The notes under the pieces: model-generated
What the model was told of the DNA's origin: nothing
The model's input: only the letters and a program-made list of their open reading frames with translations
The model's database searches: none
Made by a program: the position numbers and the translations under genes
Assembly (NCBI GenBank): GCA_002633005.1
Contig: NMRA01000179.1
Coordinates: 581,247 to 645,246, forward strand
DNA: 64,000 nt
From: Phoronis australis
Lineage: Eukaryota > Phoronida > Phoronidae
Direction of reading: 5' to 3'
In this document: positions 1-11,349 of the stretch, one piece after another
Numbering within the stretch: the stretch's first letter is position 1
How the letters are laid out: each line of letters opens with the position of its first letter

Positions 1-559
1 CCATGAGGCGGCAAGTTTTCGCCCTGGGATTTCCCCACAATTTTCTGAAAAAGGATCGTAATTTAATGAAGTTTGATAGCAATGTACCACAATTTTGTGG
101 AAAGTCGATCTGTCGTAGGCTACAGACATGATAAATTTGATGAATCCTAGCTTCGGATCTCACCTGTTTAGGACACTGTGTTTCAACAGCCTTATGCTCC
201 AATAAGCACACCCCCTCTCTTGAAACAAATTTTTCTAAGCGCCCTAGGCGCTTACTAGGGCTAATACGGTGTCTATAAATGAAACCAAGAAAGCAACTTG
301 GATTTGGTGGACAAAAAGTCGTAACTATATATAGCAGTCCATTAATTTAAAAGCAGCCATTAACAACCCTCCCATTGTTTGATTAGCTTAATTTACCTAA
401 TTACATGGCAAATTATTGTATCTGCCATCAACTGAAACTTTATCAAGTTTTTTTGTCTGCACTCTACATACACGTTGCACTATTTGTCCCAATTGGCACA
501 AGATTCACCCACAATTTCTAGTCCCCGAAGTGCTAGAAGCCTGAGGTTGTTCATCATGA

Positions 560-1610
560 TCAAATTCAAGATAGCGGACGTGTTGGCTATTTTGTTTTCG
601 AAGTCAGATTCAAATACTCATAGAGGTCGCATTTCTTTGCGCCCACATACCTATATGTGGGTGCAAATTGCCTTCATCTCTGTCTGGGCGTCCAGCGTCT
701 GCAGCTGTATCTCCTGAACCCCTCAAAATATCTTCACCAAATTTGACAGATGGGTTCATATGAAGATGACGACTGAAGAGGACGAATTTTGGACGGATCT
801 GACAACCATTGTGCCCCTAGTGGCAATTATTTTTTTACATTTACCTCTGTATCTTTAAAGGTCGTCTACAGATTTTTGTGAAACTTGGCATATAGGCACC
901 TGTTAGTAGGATGCTGCTATATTCCTGTTTTCGGAAGGAGTCAAGGTATTTTGCGCTACCTAATAACCATTTTCACTGTTTTTTGGCATCCGCCTCTCTA
1001 TCAACCAAACCGCTCTTTAAGATGATTGTAAAAATTGGCATGCATGTATTTTCTTACTGTGAAGAGAAAGCCTGACGATGATTTTCTGATTAATCTGGCT
1101 ACTGTGGCACCTCCTAGTGGCAGTTTATTGGTGACATGATGCTATCTCCCTATTTTCCGATTTTTTTGAGACATTTTGCGCCACCTAGTGGCCATTTATA
1201 TTTTTTCCAATCGTTTTTTTGGCATCTGCTCCTCTATCAACTAAACCATTCTATGGATTATTGTGAAAATGGATATATGTGTTCTCAGTTTGAAGAGTAT
1301 GGCTGACGTTGACGACTAACTGCTGTGGCGCCTCCTAGCTTTTTTGCGCCTATAGCTGTATGTCCTAAGCCTACTGCAGGACCTTAATTAAATTTAGCAA
1401 GTATATTCATATCATGTTGAGAACAGATATTGACAACTTTCAGGTGCATTGCCCCCTAGTGGCCATTCCATTTTTTCCGGTCTTCCTTTGTTTCTCTATA
1501 GTTTCTTGACAGATTTTTATGGAAATTGGTAAATACTTTCTATTAAAGAAAAAATGTTTCTGTTTTCGGATGGAGTTGACATGTTTTGCGCCATCTGGTG
1601 GCAATTTTCA
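560..1610. repeat. Degenerate repeat block carrying CTCF-like motifs
   Basis: This block consists of loosely repeated segments about 75-150 bp apart, each containing a variant of TGCSCCNCCTAGTGGCCA followed by T-rich sequence. Related phrases such as GGCATCYGC plus CTCTATCAACYAAACC recur near 985 and 1220. Near 562-600 a stretch reading TCAAGATAGCGG and then GGCTATTTTGTTTTC matches the reverse complement of 41910-41950, so it is an old dispersed repeat family present at least twice in this window. It runs directly into the hairpin array at 1676. No coding sense is visible. Boundaries are approximate. Confidence 0.6.
812..1604 (-). promoter_or_regulatory. Cluster of seven CTCF-like motifs in one orientation
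   Basis: Matches lie at 812-826, 951-969 (degenerate), 1105-1123, 1177-1194, 1326-1339 (partial), 1450-1465 and 1587-1604. The best are TGCGCCACCTAGTGGCCA at 1177 and TGCGCCATCTGGTGGCAA at 1587. Read on the minus strand the first gives TGGCCACTAGGTGGCGCA, which agrees with the bilaterian CTCF consensus (CCANNAGRKGGCGC). All are oriented the same way. Whether they bind CTCF or are only a conserved part of a transposon is unknown. Confidence 0.45.
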
Positions 1611-1675
1611 TGATACAAATAGATGTCACAAGAAGCATGCTGTTTGTGATGCCCAATTGCTTCAAAATTTTTTGA

Positions 1676-1790
1676 TCTCCGGCCTCCTTTCTGCGGGGCT
1701 TTCTATATTAATATAGGAAGCCCCGCCGAAGGGCAACCGGAGAGCGGGGCTTCCTATATTAATATAGGCAGCCCCGCAGAAAGNGGTCGA
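1676..1790. repeat. Two-unit hairpin array, CTATATTAATATAG core
   Basis: Two 34-bp hairpins (1693-1726 and 1744-1777) start exactly 51 bp apart and are separated by a 17-bp spacer. Each has a 10-bp arm beginning GCGGGGCTT, the self-complementary core CTATATTAATATAG, and a returning arm ending AGCCCCGC. The sequence at 1676-1692 is another copy of the 17-bp spacer in the opposite orientation. An N at 1784 leaves the right edge uncertain. The same architecture is at 56767-57004 with different stem bases. Confidence 0.9.
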
Positions 1791-2639
1791 ATTTTGACGC
1801 TGTTCATGTTATCATTATTATTTTGAAAGTGGTTAGTAGGTACATGTATAATCTGCGTGACACTTATTTTGTCGCAGTGTTTGCCGGGAAAGAAGTGAGT
1901 CTGCTAAATATCATCGCAATCATGATAAAAGAATGCTATTTCAGACACAATCGAAAACTAAGATCCACGCTAATTTAGTGCCGTAGCTTAAAGCATTTCT
2001 TCATGATTGGTTGGAAAATTGAATAAAGTTTTCATGTATTTGTTAGGATGAAGGTCAGTGAATTTTCAGTGTACCCGGCAAGTTGTGTTCCTTGATTGAT
2101 CTGTCTAAGGTTTGGTATACATGTAGATAGATCTCCTTGAGCGCTACTAGCTTTGTAAAACCGATACTTCCTAAGACCTCCTACTCGAATATATTTATGC
2201 TCAGGTGAATGTTCTTTTATCGACTAGTTATTTGTAGCTGCGCTTCGTAAGCCTATTATGCTTGTGCTAGAGATAGCATTTTTTCTTCTGATCTACATGA
2301 AATTTACGTAGTGTTAACTTCTTCTATAGCACGAGGATTCATATTTTAAGGCAAAATTGGACTCAAGATGGCGCTTTGGAGGACATCTTCCGAATCACAT
2401 GTATGACTGCGATCCTTTGACCAATTTGTTTTCAAATTTGGTACGTAAATAGATTTCTCAAGGGCTAGCTAGGATATAGATTAATACGCGTTGGAGTCAC
2501 GGTTGTTAATATTCTTGTTTTCGTCATCGACCTGACCTTGCCAATAGTTTTTAATTTTAAGTTATTGGTTTATGCAATTTTGTTGCATTAGGTATTCACA
2601 TCTGTTTACTTCTTCAAAAAGTTGTTTTTATGTCTGCAC

Positions 2640-3100
2640 ACAAGTTAGCTTGGCAATCATTTTTTGGATTTTCTAAAGTGTCCAGTTGTTTGTAGCATAT
2701 TTCAATTTCAAACTACCTGCTTACCAAGACAACAGAGCACCAATTCTCTTAACATGTTTGGATGCTGATTGAAATGACTTGAACATGGCTGCCTGAATTT
2801 TAATATGATTGCCATTTAGCATAAAATTGGGGATCTTCACCGTGAAATACTTGATTACCGTGGTAAAGGTACTTAAGCTTAGTACATGTACGTGTCAATC
2901 TAAGTACTTTCGACAAGGTTGCCTGCCTCTAACATTAACTTGCCTTCAAACCAGAAATGCCGATTTAAAAGGCAAAATTCTGGGTTACTGTGGCATCTGT
3001 GCATAATTCAGCTTCAACATACCCATAATGCTGCACTGATCATCTTTGAACATGGTTGCCTGTTTCGAAATCTAAAACTTGCTGATTTCGGCCCGCTAAC
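2640..3100 (+). repeat. Weak tandem repeat, about 136-bp period
   Basis: GGYTGCCTG recurs near 2786, 2919 and 3053, about 134-137 bp apart, followed each time by loosely similar sequence. Units are strongly diverged. No conserved reading frame is visible. The rest of 1800-4090 shows no supported gene. A good plus-strand donor (CCAG then GTAAGTGG) at 3246 has no convincing coding exon in front of it. Confidence 0.3.
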
Positions 3101-4091
3101 TAAGAGGATACTCATCCATGTTGTTTCATTTTTATATTACACTCAGTAGGATAGCCTTTGACTTTAGATTAGATCTACACACTGCCCGATCCTGCCAACT
3201 TCTCGACGCCTAGCAACGATTTCAGTTGGTTTTGACTGCCAGCCAGGTAAGTGGTTAACTTATGCGTAAGAGGAATGCGTGAATGAAACAAATCAGTTTT
3301 TGGTAGATTCTAACAAGGAGAATGTGAATAAAATGTTTGTACCCGTTCCACAACATTCAGAAGGTGTCTCAACAAATTTACCAGCCAAAGTATCCAGTGA
3401 TGTAGTCAATTACTAAACGGAGACTTAAAGGTTGTCCATTCACAGCGCAACATATAACTACAGGACAAGTTCCCTGGCCATTTTGAATTTACATTATCAT
3501 ACCTTAATCAGAGTTACGCTTTGTCCATCCTGGTTTCAAATCTTGCTTCAAAATTCAGTCCCCAAACGAATGGCACACAAACGAAAAAATAACCAAGACA
3601 AAATATTTTGGTTCTACATGTAGATCTGGTTTGTGCGCGTATTTCCGAATTGTTAATAAAGGGACTCTGGTCCTACGAACAACAATGAAGGTGGGGGACA
3701 GCGCTGGGTTGTATTCCCTGGACATGAATGAAGTATAATACATTTTTCTCTGGTTGAGTAACACGAATTTCGCAAAAGCACCTGTTCCCAGCATCCTTGG
3801 GGATCTTTGAGTGACCTTAGCGTCGCCTCAGCAGAGAATAACTTGTTTTATTTTAGTAGTCAGTCAAGCAAACAGGCGTCCAGTTGTGAGAACGAAATGA
3901 AGACGTGTTGCGTTTATTTCCAAACGAAACTCAAATAGCGAAGAATGAACAAGAAATGTTTTCCGCCATAGTTTACTATCATTTGTCGTAAACTGTATTT
4001 CACCAAGAACCCGTTGAAAAACAATTTTTTTTGTTTTCAAAAGTTGACAATGTTTTGATGGCAGTACTTGCTCTCAAAGCAACACATTTAC

Positions 4092-4250
4092 GCACCATAT
4101 TGTTCATCCACTCATAGACTGAATCGTTCTCAGGAGCGGCTAAGGTCATTCCTCGATAGGCACACCAGTCTCGCGCCTGGTACCACGTTAACCAAGAAGC
4201 TTCAAACATGTAATAAAATCCTTCAAGCTGCCTCAAAAACGACTTCTTCC
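4092..4250 (-). CDS. C-type lectin domain exon, N-terminal half
   Basis: This 159-bp exon candidate encodes the first half of a C-type lectin-like domain. It contains YYMF, then a tryptophan-rich stretch, WYQARDWC, a glycine, TLAAPEN and the final VYEWMNN, which match the alpha-1/alpha-2 part of the fold (W..A...C...G..LA...). CTLDs bind carbohydrate or protein ligands outside the cell. The minus-strand acceptor reads TCATTTTAG before GGAAG, and the donor is C followed by GTAAAT. Both boundaries are phase 1. The usual cysteine just before YYF is absent (GFYYMF). I could not find the second half with its WND and calcium-binding residues downstream, so the domain may be split by an intron or degenerate. 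The open frame runs on to 4000 if the donor is not used. Confidence 0.68.
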
Positions 4251-4982
4251 CTAAAATGACAAACAACAGTGTTACTCAAATTGGCACAATTTACTAAGAA
4301 ATGGACTGAGTAATTTTAGTAGGGTTGGCTCATGTAGATTTTACATTTGACCAGAAATACATGTATGTAAACTCAAAATATGCTATGTTATATGATAAAT
4401 TGCCAAAGTGACACTTAAATTGAAATGTTGCACTTGACGTATTCAGGTTTTTCGAAAGGATGACCGACAATGGCGTTGCATTAGTGCTAATAAAAGCAGG
4501 TATAAAAAGTCAACGTCTAATCTGCATTAAAATTGGGCCCGTTTCACGACACATTGTACTTCGGTAGATGTGTACTATTTCCGCTGTAGTCAAGGGTCTG
4601 TTTATCAAGAAAACTGATCTAGGTTCCTATTGTGCGAAATAAACCCTTTGCCGCTTTACAGGTGTCTTTACGGCAATAAAATAATTAGAGAATCGTATCC
4701 GAGTCTCAGGTTTATGGTAGGGTTTGTTTTCTCACATGAGCCGTACAAAAACGATCCTTTTTGCCGAAAAACTCGACATGACTAAATTTTCAACCATACG
4801 ACGCAACTTTTCTAAAAACACGCTTGCACGATGTTAAGTAATTCATTTTTTGTTAATAGCTTTATTTTAAGCTTAACAACTGTAAATTGCATTCAGCGTT
4901 CTTAGCAAGTATTCAAGTTAGAATCTAATAAATAGTCTTTGATGTTGTAATATTAAAACTTAAAAACGTTGATAAATAACTG

Positions 4983-5222
4983 TCAGTAAGGCTTCCCGGC
5001 GCGTGAGCACTGAATTGACCTTGAAACAGCACAGCTGGACAGTCTCGCTGCGTTTCTTGAGTTGGGGCTGGTCTCTGTTTGAATGAAAGTGGATATGGAA
5101 TCCGACACCCAAGACATGTCCGTTTGAGAAGTTGTTTTCATTAACTTCCGAATGGGAGAACGTGCAGTTGCGACACCCAATTTGTCAATCGTAACCTTGT
5201 CACCTTCTCGGAATTCCGGCAT
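4983..5222 (-). CDS. Unassigned 79-codon ORF
   Basis: An ATG-initiated frame with balanced codon use begins MPEFREGDKVTIDKL and is rich in Ser and Thr, ending in a stop at 4983. The start context is acaATGCCG. It has no signal peptide, membrane segment or domain I recognise. It lies between the CTLD and SUEL lectin exons on the same strand, so it could be a separate small exon, a first exon, or a chance ORF inside an intron. The flanks 4260-4980 and 5230-6150 show nothing else. Confidence 0.22.
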   Translation of the reverse strand: MPEFREGDKVTIDKLGVATARSPIRKLMKTTSQTDMSWVSDSISTFIQTETSPNSRNAARLSSCAVSRSIQCSRAGKPY

Positions 5223-6156
5223 TGTTTGTTTGGCGCTCGTGTGTTTTGTTTTAGTGTTTTACAGACAATCAAATGTAAGGCGTATGGATTTGTGCTCTCA
5301 TTACTTAAGATTCGCTCACGTAATATCGAAAAATTACGTACATGTACTCGGTGTTATTAACCAGTCATGTCGCAACGCATTCCAGGTTATGTGAGAAACT
5401 GATATATCGTGAGCTGAAACTGGTGATTTTTCGAAATCTTTTGCCTCTGGATCATTTCTTGGCCACACGGTCAGTAGAAAGCTAAATAACGAAAACAAGA
5501 CTCTATATTATACCCCATTAACATTTTGAGGTAAATGTATATCGAAACGCGTCTTGTTTTTGTTATTTAACTTTCCACTGTTTTGCTTCTGAAAGTGAAT
5601 AACTACCCTACAATTAAGAGAGTCGATTCGGCAAGTTACAAAGCCGAGAACATAAAAAGCAACGCAACCAAATCAAATCAGAGATTACATGCACCATAAT
5701 TGTTACAAATGTCGTTCCTTGCAGAGTGTAATCGTTTCATCGTCTGAATGGCAGATTCAAGCTTTTTTGGAACAGTGCGAGGAACCAACGGATATGAAAT
5801 CAATTTCTTTACTAAACAGCGTTTGACAAAACAAGCTATTAACTAATGAAGTATCTTAATGCTACATGGAGTATATTGTAAAAACCAAATAATGTGAGTT
5901 TTTGTGCATTCACGTTAACGAATTTAATCTATCCATAAATTTAGTAGAACAGTGATAGCCGCTCGTGGAACCTTCCGTGACGATAGCCCGCTCACAATCC
6001 GCTATTTCAGATCATGTTCTTCCGCCTCTTTCTGTTTTTAACCGGTAGACTTGAGCCAGAACGAATTTGCGATTTGGTAACTTCTTATGGCAAAGTCCTT
6101 TAACGAAGCAAAATAAAATGTATAAAAAGCGTAAAGTTACACTCTGCTGTCATAGA

Positions 6157-6250
6157 TCGTGAGTCGAGGGGGTTGTGGGGATCGTGGGTTGAACTGGTCG
6201 TGGGTCGAGGGGGTCGTGGGTTGTGGAAGGTGAGAGGGTTTAGAACAATT
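6157..6250 (+). repeat. G-rich minisatellite, (GTCGTGGGTCGAGGG)n
   Basis: About five degenerate copies of GTCGTGGGTCGAGGG or GTTGTGGGG run in tandem, followed by TTTAGAACAA. The same array occurs at 50624-50743, also followed by TTTAGAACAA, and in inverse orientation at 49666-49740. The runs of three to five G with short loops give some G-quadruplex potential. Confidence 0.75.
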
Positions 6251-6469
6251 CCCATGACTGCCAGCTTGTGTGTGACAGTCTACAGGGTAGACCTTTGGTG
6301 TTACTGTGATCAGATCAAAGATAGATTACATTGAATATCGGGACATGTGTGTGCTTCAACTCATTTTGAAGCCTTGTATCAGAGGTCATTTGCCTAGAAA
6401 TTGTTGGTGATTCAGTTGTCATAATCAAACAAATAATAGAGATCAATCAGTTTGCCTGAAGATGCCAAC

Positions 6470-6757
6470 CTGTTGTAATCATTCCTAAATCGCACACGTA
6501 AGTTGTCTTCGCCTTCGCTGGGCGGCATGTGGAGCAGAATAACGACTGTTTGTCCACCAATTCCACGTAACAACGTGAGTAGTTGGAGCACTCCTTCTGT
6601 ACTTCGTCCGTGACATCGACACACATGGTGTAGTTCTCATGGATGTTGGTCGCGCAAATTTTGGAATTTAGCACCTCGATCAATCCATCGGGTTCATACT
6701 GACGGCTGCTGGCACATGACATTTCTATGTATAAGCCTCCGTGTTGTACGCGCTTTT
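6470..6757 (-). CDS. SUEL-type galactose/rhamnose-binding lectin domain exon
   Basis: This 288-bp exon encodes a nearly complete domain of the SUEL (sea-urchin egg lectin, D-galactoside/L-rhamnose-binding) type. In order it shows GGLYIEMSC at the start, GLIEVLNSKIC, a long stretch with three cysteines, the V..EC....RC.V pattern around residues 60-70, and a closing YVCD. These correspond to the family positions LSC, I.V..A.YG, V...C.G...C.V and Y.C. The YGR and DPC sugar-site motifs are poorly conserved (FCSTCRP replaces F.DPC.GT), so sugar specificity cannot be assumed. The acceptor is ATATTTTAG at 6758 and the donor CAG then GTTGG at 6470. Both are phase 1, matching the neighbouring PAN and CTLD exons. 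Confidence 0.72.
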
Positions 6758-7962
6758 CTAAAATATAAGAATGATTTTTCGTTTTAATAACGTACTACTT
6801 CATTTACAAAAGTAGAGGTGCAGTTGCTGCAGAACGCAGCCAATCCCCATCTGGCGATCCCAGAATGTGCGTTGTTTAAGTGATTACAGAGCTGAGGCTA
6901 AATCTTAAATTCGAATGCGAACGTGTGCATATTCTTTGACTACAACAATGTACTTCACCATCTTTACCTACTTTTTCGCGATAAGTCTTGACACACGGAC
7001 AGTAGTAACGCGGAGACAGTTGATCTCTTGTGAGTTTTAATTGCCAAGTTATCGTAAAAATTGCTAAATTTATGCAATTTTTAATGTTATTAAAAAGTTA
7101 AGCCAACCAGGAGAAAATTCAACCGTTATTCTGACAATTTATTTAGCAGAATTATATTTGACTCTCTCGAAAACAACTTCAAGTTACCCATGTAAGTTCC
7201 AATTGAAAAATATCCCATGACGCTTGCATTGTTTGTAATGTTTATCAAAAAACTGGAAAATTGGCGATTTCCAAGAGTATACGTCCCATGTTTTCATCAT
7301 ACAGTGTGTTAAAATGTTACCAAACCCAATTTTGATATATTAACAGATTTAAAAACGACTTTCCCATACAACTCTCTAAATCAAAACCGAGTGCTCTGTA
7401 ACCTTCGACAACCCTCGCGAGATTGAAGCAGTCTTCTAAATGGAAATGCGTGACCTACATGTACGCCTTATGTGAGTTACTCAACAAAGACCACCAAAAT
7501 GAATGATAGCGAATCTATGGGACAGAATTTATATATGTATGTGGTTTCAGTTGAATTCTCTTATTGTCATTCAAGTGAGGCAGAAATGATTCATTAGCAG
7601 GTGACAGAGCGAGGATTGGTTGAAATAACCACAGCAGGGTTTACGTCCTTTTAACAGATATTACCTAATTCAGGTTCTTGATTTCTGAGCTTGTTATTGG
7701 TTAAAGAGGCATATCAAACCACGGGTACCAGCTAGTGTAAGACTCAACAGAATTACAATTAGACTGCAACCAGCAAGTAGGTCTCGTTTAAGTCTGTCTG
7801 GTTACCGCATCGAGATTCCATGAAACTTCAAAGCTCAACATCCACAGACATCTCAGCAAAAAACACAAGCCTCAAAACAATCATGTATTCCAGATGACAG
7901 TAACAAGTAGGCCTACAGCTTAGTACAGTATGCATAGAACGTTCACACAGAACAATTGAAAA

Positions 7963-8670
7963 TCAGTCCGAAGAAAGACAAACTACAGTATATTGCAAGC
8001 TGCCATCAAGCACACCGGTATCAAATGAAACAAACTGGTGAACTGTTGGTTTGTAATAGAATTTGGCAAACACCTGCCACGGAGAACAGCCTGCGGTTTT
8101 CAGTATCTCGGACATTGGAACGTTGGCCCTCTTGGCAGCAAACACAGGGTCAGCCTTAGTACTTTGAGGCTTAAGCACAGACATATAAATCTCTGACAAT
8201 TCCATAACACCCCTAGGCCTTCAGCTAACAGTGTCCTTAGGCACTCTGCGCAAGGGTTTAACATACCTAATAAATAACCTAGACTCTTGACCTCTTAATT
8301 GAAGGGTTCTGGCAAGATAATCATTAAACAGATACAACACAAAGTCTCTCATCAGCATGACAACCCTTCAATTACAACGTGGGCAAAACAACACCTAGGC
8401 TGTTCCGTTTGAAAGGATAAAACGTACGAATTACCATCCTTAATCATAATACCTTAACTACGCAAAACCAATGACTGATTCCTCTGGCCCGACACTAAAT
8501 TTAACAACATCATTAAAATCGATAAAGTCATTGCGTTAAAGATAAACAACCTGAAGGATACAAACTTCTAAGTCAAGACAACATTCACATCCCAAACTCG
8601 AGTCAACCTCGCAACAGGCGTTCTGGCAGAAAAGACGCCCTTCAACAACCCACTTACCAAAAGATGAGTG
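7963..8670 (-). mobile_element. Decayed tyrosine-recombinase retroelement (DIRS/Ngaro/Crypton type)
   Basis: Reading the minus strand with several stops and frameshifts gives the C-terminal half of the transposon tyrosine recombinase common in marine invertebrates. The order is LLVSGLLKGVFSAR, TRVWDVNVVL, LVSGQRNQSL, DERLCVVSV, YLARTLQLRG then RLFIRYVKP, KDTVS, and the intact piece at 7963-8205 with KPQSTKAD, VPMSEILKTAG and FAKFY. In active relatives these last parts read KPHSTRAAS (catalytic His and Arg) and KFYDKP (nucleophile Tyr). Here His is Gln and Arg is Lys, so the copy is dead. The N-terminal half, RT and RNase H are not visible. It lies in the intron between the lectin and PAN exons and abuts a LINE on the other strand. 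Confidence 0.8.
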
Positions 8671-8787
8671 CCTACTTTGGAACCAGCCTCCAAAATAACA
8701 AGAACTCACAAAGCAGATCTAGCAGTATGGCGACACTAGGTAAGGTTTGCAACGGTCCGGGTCAAGCTAGACTTTATCAGGAAGGGG

Positions 8788-10130
8788 GTGAAGAACTTCA
8801 CTTATTCTAAAGACTTCGTAATCAACACAGCCGATGAACCCAATGGACGGTCCAGAATAAATGAAAAACTCGTTGAACAGGGGTTGTTAGAGAGTCAAAA
8901 ATTCAACAGGGAATTAACAGAAAAGTGTGTAAATCTAGCGTGCCACTTACATTTTATGGTGCAGCAATTTGTTGTTTTTAGGGCTGCAAGAGAAAGAAGC
9001 CATGTGCTGTGAGGATGTTGTACAAGCGTTTATTAAGAAGAAAATGGGGCTTCAAATGGATGATATATTTTTTGAGCGAGTGCATAGGTTGGGCAGAGTT
9101 AAGGAAAAAGCGAAACCATGACCAATTGCAGCGACACTCGCTTTCTAGAAGCAAAGGGAAATCGTTTGGGTTCTCGGTTTAAGTTGAAATGCACAAACTT
9201 CTATGTGAGTAAAGTTTTCCACCAAGGGCATGGTTGCCAGGAGAAAAGTGCTGTTTCAATACCCCAAGGCCGCAAATGGTTTGACGATGAAAACTTCGAT
9301 GAATGGAGACAAACTGCTGATAGAGGGAAAAGACAAACAATATGAATATGAATTAATAAAGAATAGAAGTATTTCAAATATTCTTTCATGAAAAAAGAAT
9401 CAGTTTAAGAAGAGTTAATGCAGGAATGCAATGCCACCAAAAATACGAGAAAATTTTGTAAATTGCAAATGGATTGAAGAAGGCGAGAAGGCAAAAAGTA
9501 CTCCTGTGGCTTGGAAAAACGAAGCTGTGTTAATACAACAATAGCTATTGTGATCAAGCCCTCTGGTGAAACTTTGACGAATCAAACAGAAGGTTGAAGT
9601 GAATTAAAATCTTTTACCAAAAAATATATGTTTTTCCAGACAAGGAATGTGGAATAAAAATTATCAGTGATATTGTGGAAATTCAAAATATCCAAAAAGT
9701 TATTGACGTTGATCGAGCAAATCCTTAAGAAAAAGACGTTGCATCAAAGAATATGAAAAATACCAAAAGTCCAGGAATTGAAGGCTTTACCGTTGAATTC
9801 TAAAATTACTTTTAGAAGGAATTACCGCCTTTCTTATTTAGATCTTTCAAGTATGGTTTTGAAATTAATGCTCTCCCAACTTCACAACTCCAGGGAGTAA
9901 GAAAAGTTCTGCCAAAGTCCGGTAACCCAGAGGACATTTAAAAAATGGCGACTCATTTCTTTACAAAGTGTAAACTATAAAGTTGGTCATAGTGTCTACA
10001 GCAAAGACTGAAAAAGTTCTTGAAAATTGATTCACCCAGACCAGACAGGTTTATTGTCTGGTCGATTTACTGGTTCTGGATTAAAATGGCTTCTATCCAA
10101 AGACGCTACTCACGTTTGAAAACGTGAACC
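8788..10130 (+). mobile_element. Decayed L1/Tx1-like LINE: ORF1 and start of RT
   Basis: 8788-9390 translates, with internal stops, to a LINE ORF1: a helical stretch (EKLVEQGLLES), then GLQEKEA, EDVVQAFIKKKMGL, ERVHRLGR, a degraded RPIAATLAF, and GDKLLIEGKDKQY near the end. From about 9430 the ORF2 region resumes after the endonuclease with EGEK-like and CGLEKRSCVNTTI, then LP....P...K.WRLISLQSVNYKV and IHPDQTG.LSGRFTGSG at about 9930-10080. These match the linker and first RT blocks of L1/Tx1 elements. Stops and frameshifts are numerous, the endonuclease is missing, and the catalytic YxDD part is absent. Sequence after about 10130 is unrelated, so the copy is truncated or interrupted. Confidence 0.8.
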
Positions 10131-10479
10131 CGAAAAACTCTTAGCCATGAAAAGAGAGGACCCAGGATATGTTAATCTGTGTTAGTCCGATGAGGCAAAA
10201 TGTTAACACAGGCACCACTTTCGAAATATTTTGCCAATTTAATCAATGACTGTCATCTCCGTTAACTTACATGAAAGGAAATGTACCTGTAACCATCAGG
10301 CCTGATGCAGGACAAACAGAGCACTTGTTTACAATTGAATTTAAACCCAAATTGCAAACATGTGTTGATCGTCTATTTTTAAGACCATAATTTTCCATAG
10401 CAGGATTGATTCCGGAACATGACTCGCCTAACAAACGCCGAAATGAATGATTAACACGAAACTTGAGCAATTAACTCAA

Positions 10480-11120
10480 TGGGCTAATACGAAGACAAAA
10501 CCAAGAAAATCCTCGCGGCGTGACTTTGCTTAGGCGTCGGTTCGCTTTTTGCAATAAATGGAAAAAAAGTGGACCTATCTGCACTAAAGACTGGAATTAA
10601 GATTGAGATCTTGGTCACTTACCTCTAATATGAAACTTCTTTTAACGGGAAGAATAAGCGAGGGACTCGCACAATCCCGACACCCTAGTTTCGCAATTTG
10701 TGAATGGACGTGACACCAACACACGCCGGGTACTCGTATCAGTTGCGGAAAACGGGTGATCATAAAATGCGGAGGCCGCACATTCACCTCACTCGAATTT
10801 CGGAAAATAATTCAACGTTTACACCTTTCCTTCGATTTCTCCCGCAACCGAATATTGAACGCGCAACCTAATAGGCGCACATGATAAACGCAGGCGGCGG
10901 ACTAATACAACCGAGCTTCGAGAAAGAAGCACGTTGGCCGGACTGAGATAGACGGACTGAAGCCTCGACTCGGCAAAACAAAGTAAAAAAGCGGTTTTTA
11001 GCGGGCTCCAAAAACGGCCCTTTTCCGTCACGGGGACGAAAGGAAACGAAGCGTCGGGTAGGGCTGAATTGTTTTTGTCCGACGGACTGTTAGCCAACAT
11101 CCGCGTCTCGTTTTATCGTT
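10480..11120 (-). promoter_or_regulatory. CpG-dense block with candidate first exon
   Basis: CpG density is far above the surroundings, with roughly 28 CpG in 10801-11100 by eye and GC near 47 percent. On the minus strand a near-perfect donor (GAG then GTAAGTGACC) ends a candidate exon at 10623. An ATG at 10763 opens a 47-codon frame (MITRFPQLIRV...) that reaches this donor in phase 0, with no signal peptide visible. The exon could also be non-coding 5' UTR. It lies upstream of the SUEL and CTLD exons and downstream of the PAN exon, so it could be an alternative or separate promoter. Confidence 0.35.
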
Positions 11121-11349
11121 TTAATACTGTACATATATTAACTGAAACCAGAGTCTCCGACACTTTTCGAATACATGCACTAAATAGAAACTACATCCAA
11201 AAAACAAAAATGCCCAGTTTTGTCTACGCTTAGGAAATTATTGAATGGAAACGTAAATGTAGATTCTACGATATTTTGTTGATATTTGATGAGTAGAATA
11301 CTCATCCTATTTTGAATGAAAACTACAACATTTTTCGTGCTGTGATATT

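Noticed and set aside
7000-7060. Minus-strand exon candidate with RYYCPCVKTYREK
   Set aside because: Acceptor is poor and alternative frames are equally open. Too short to support.
10141-10230. Possible hammerhead-like ribozyme around TCCGATGAG and CGAAAT
   Set aside because: The conserved CTGATGA core is not intact and stem II is absent. Two simple stems (CTGTGTTA/TAACACAG and GGCAAAAT/ATTTTGCC) overlap incompatibly.
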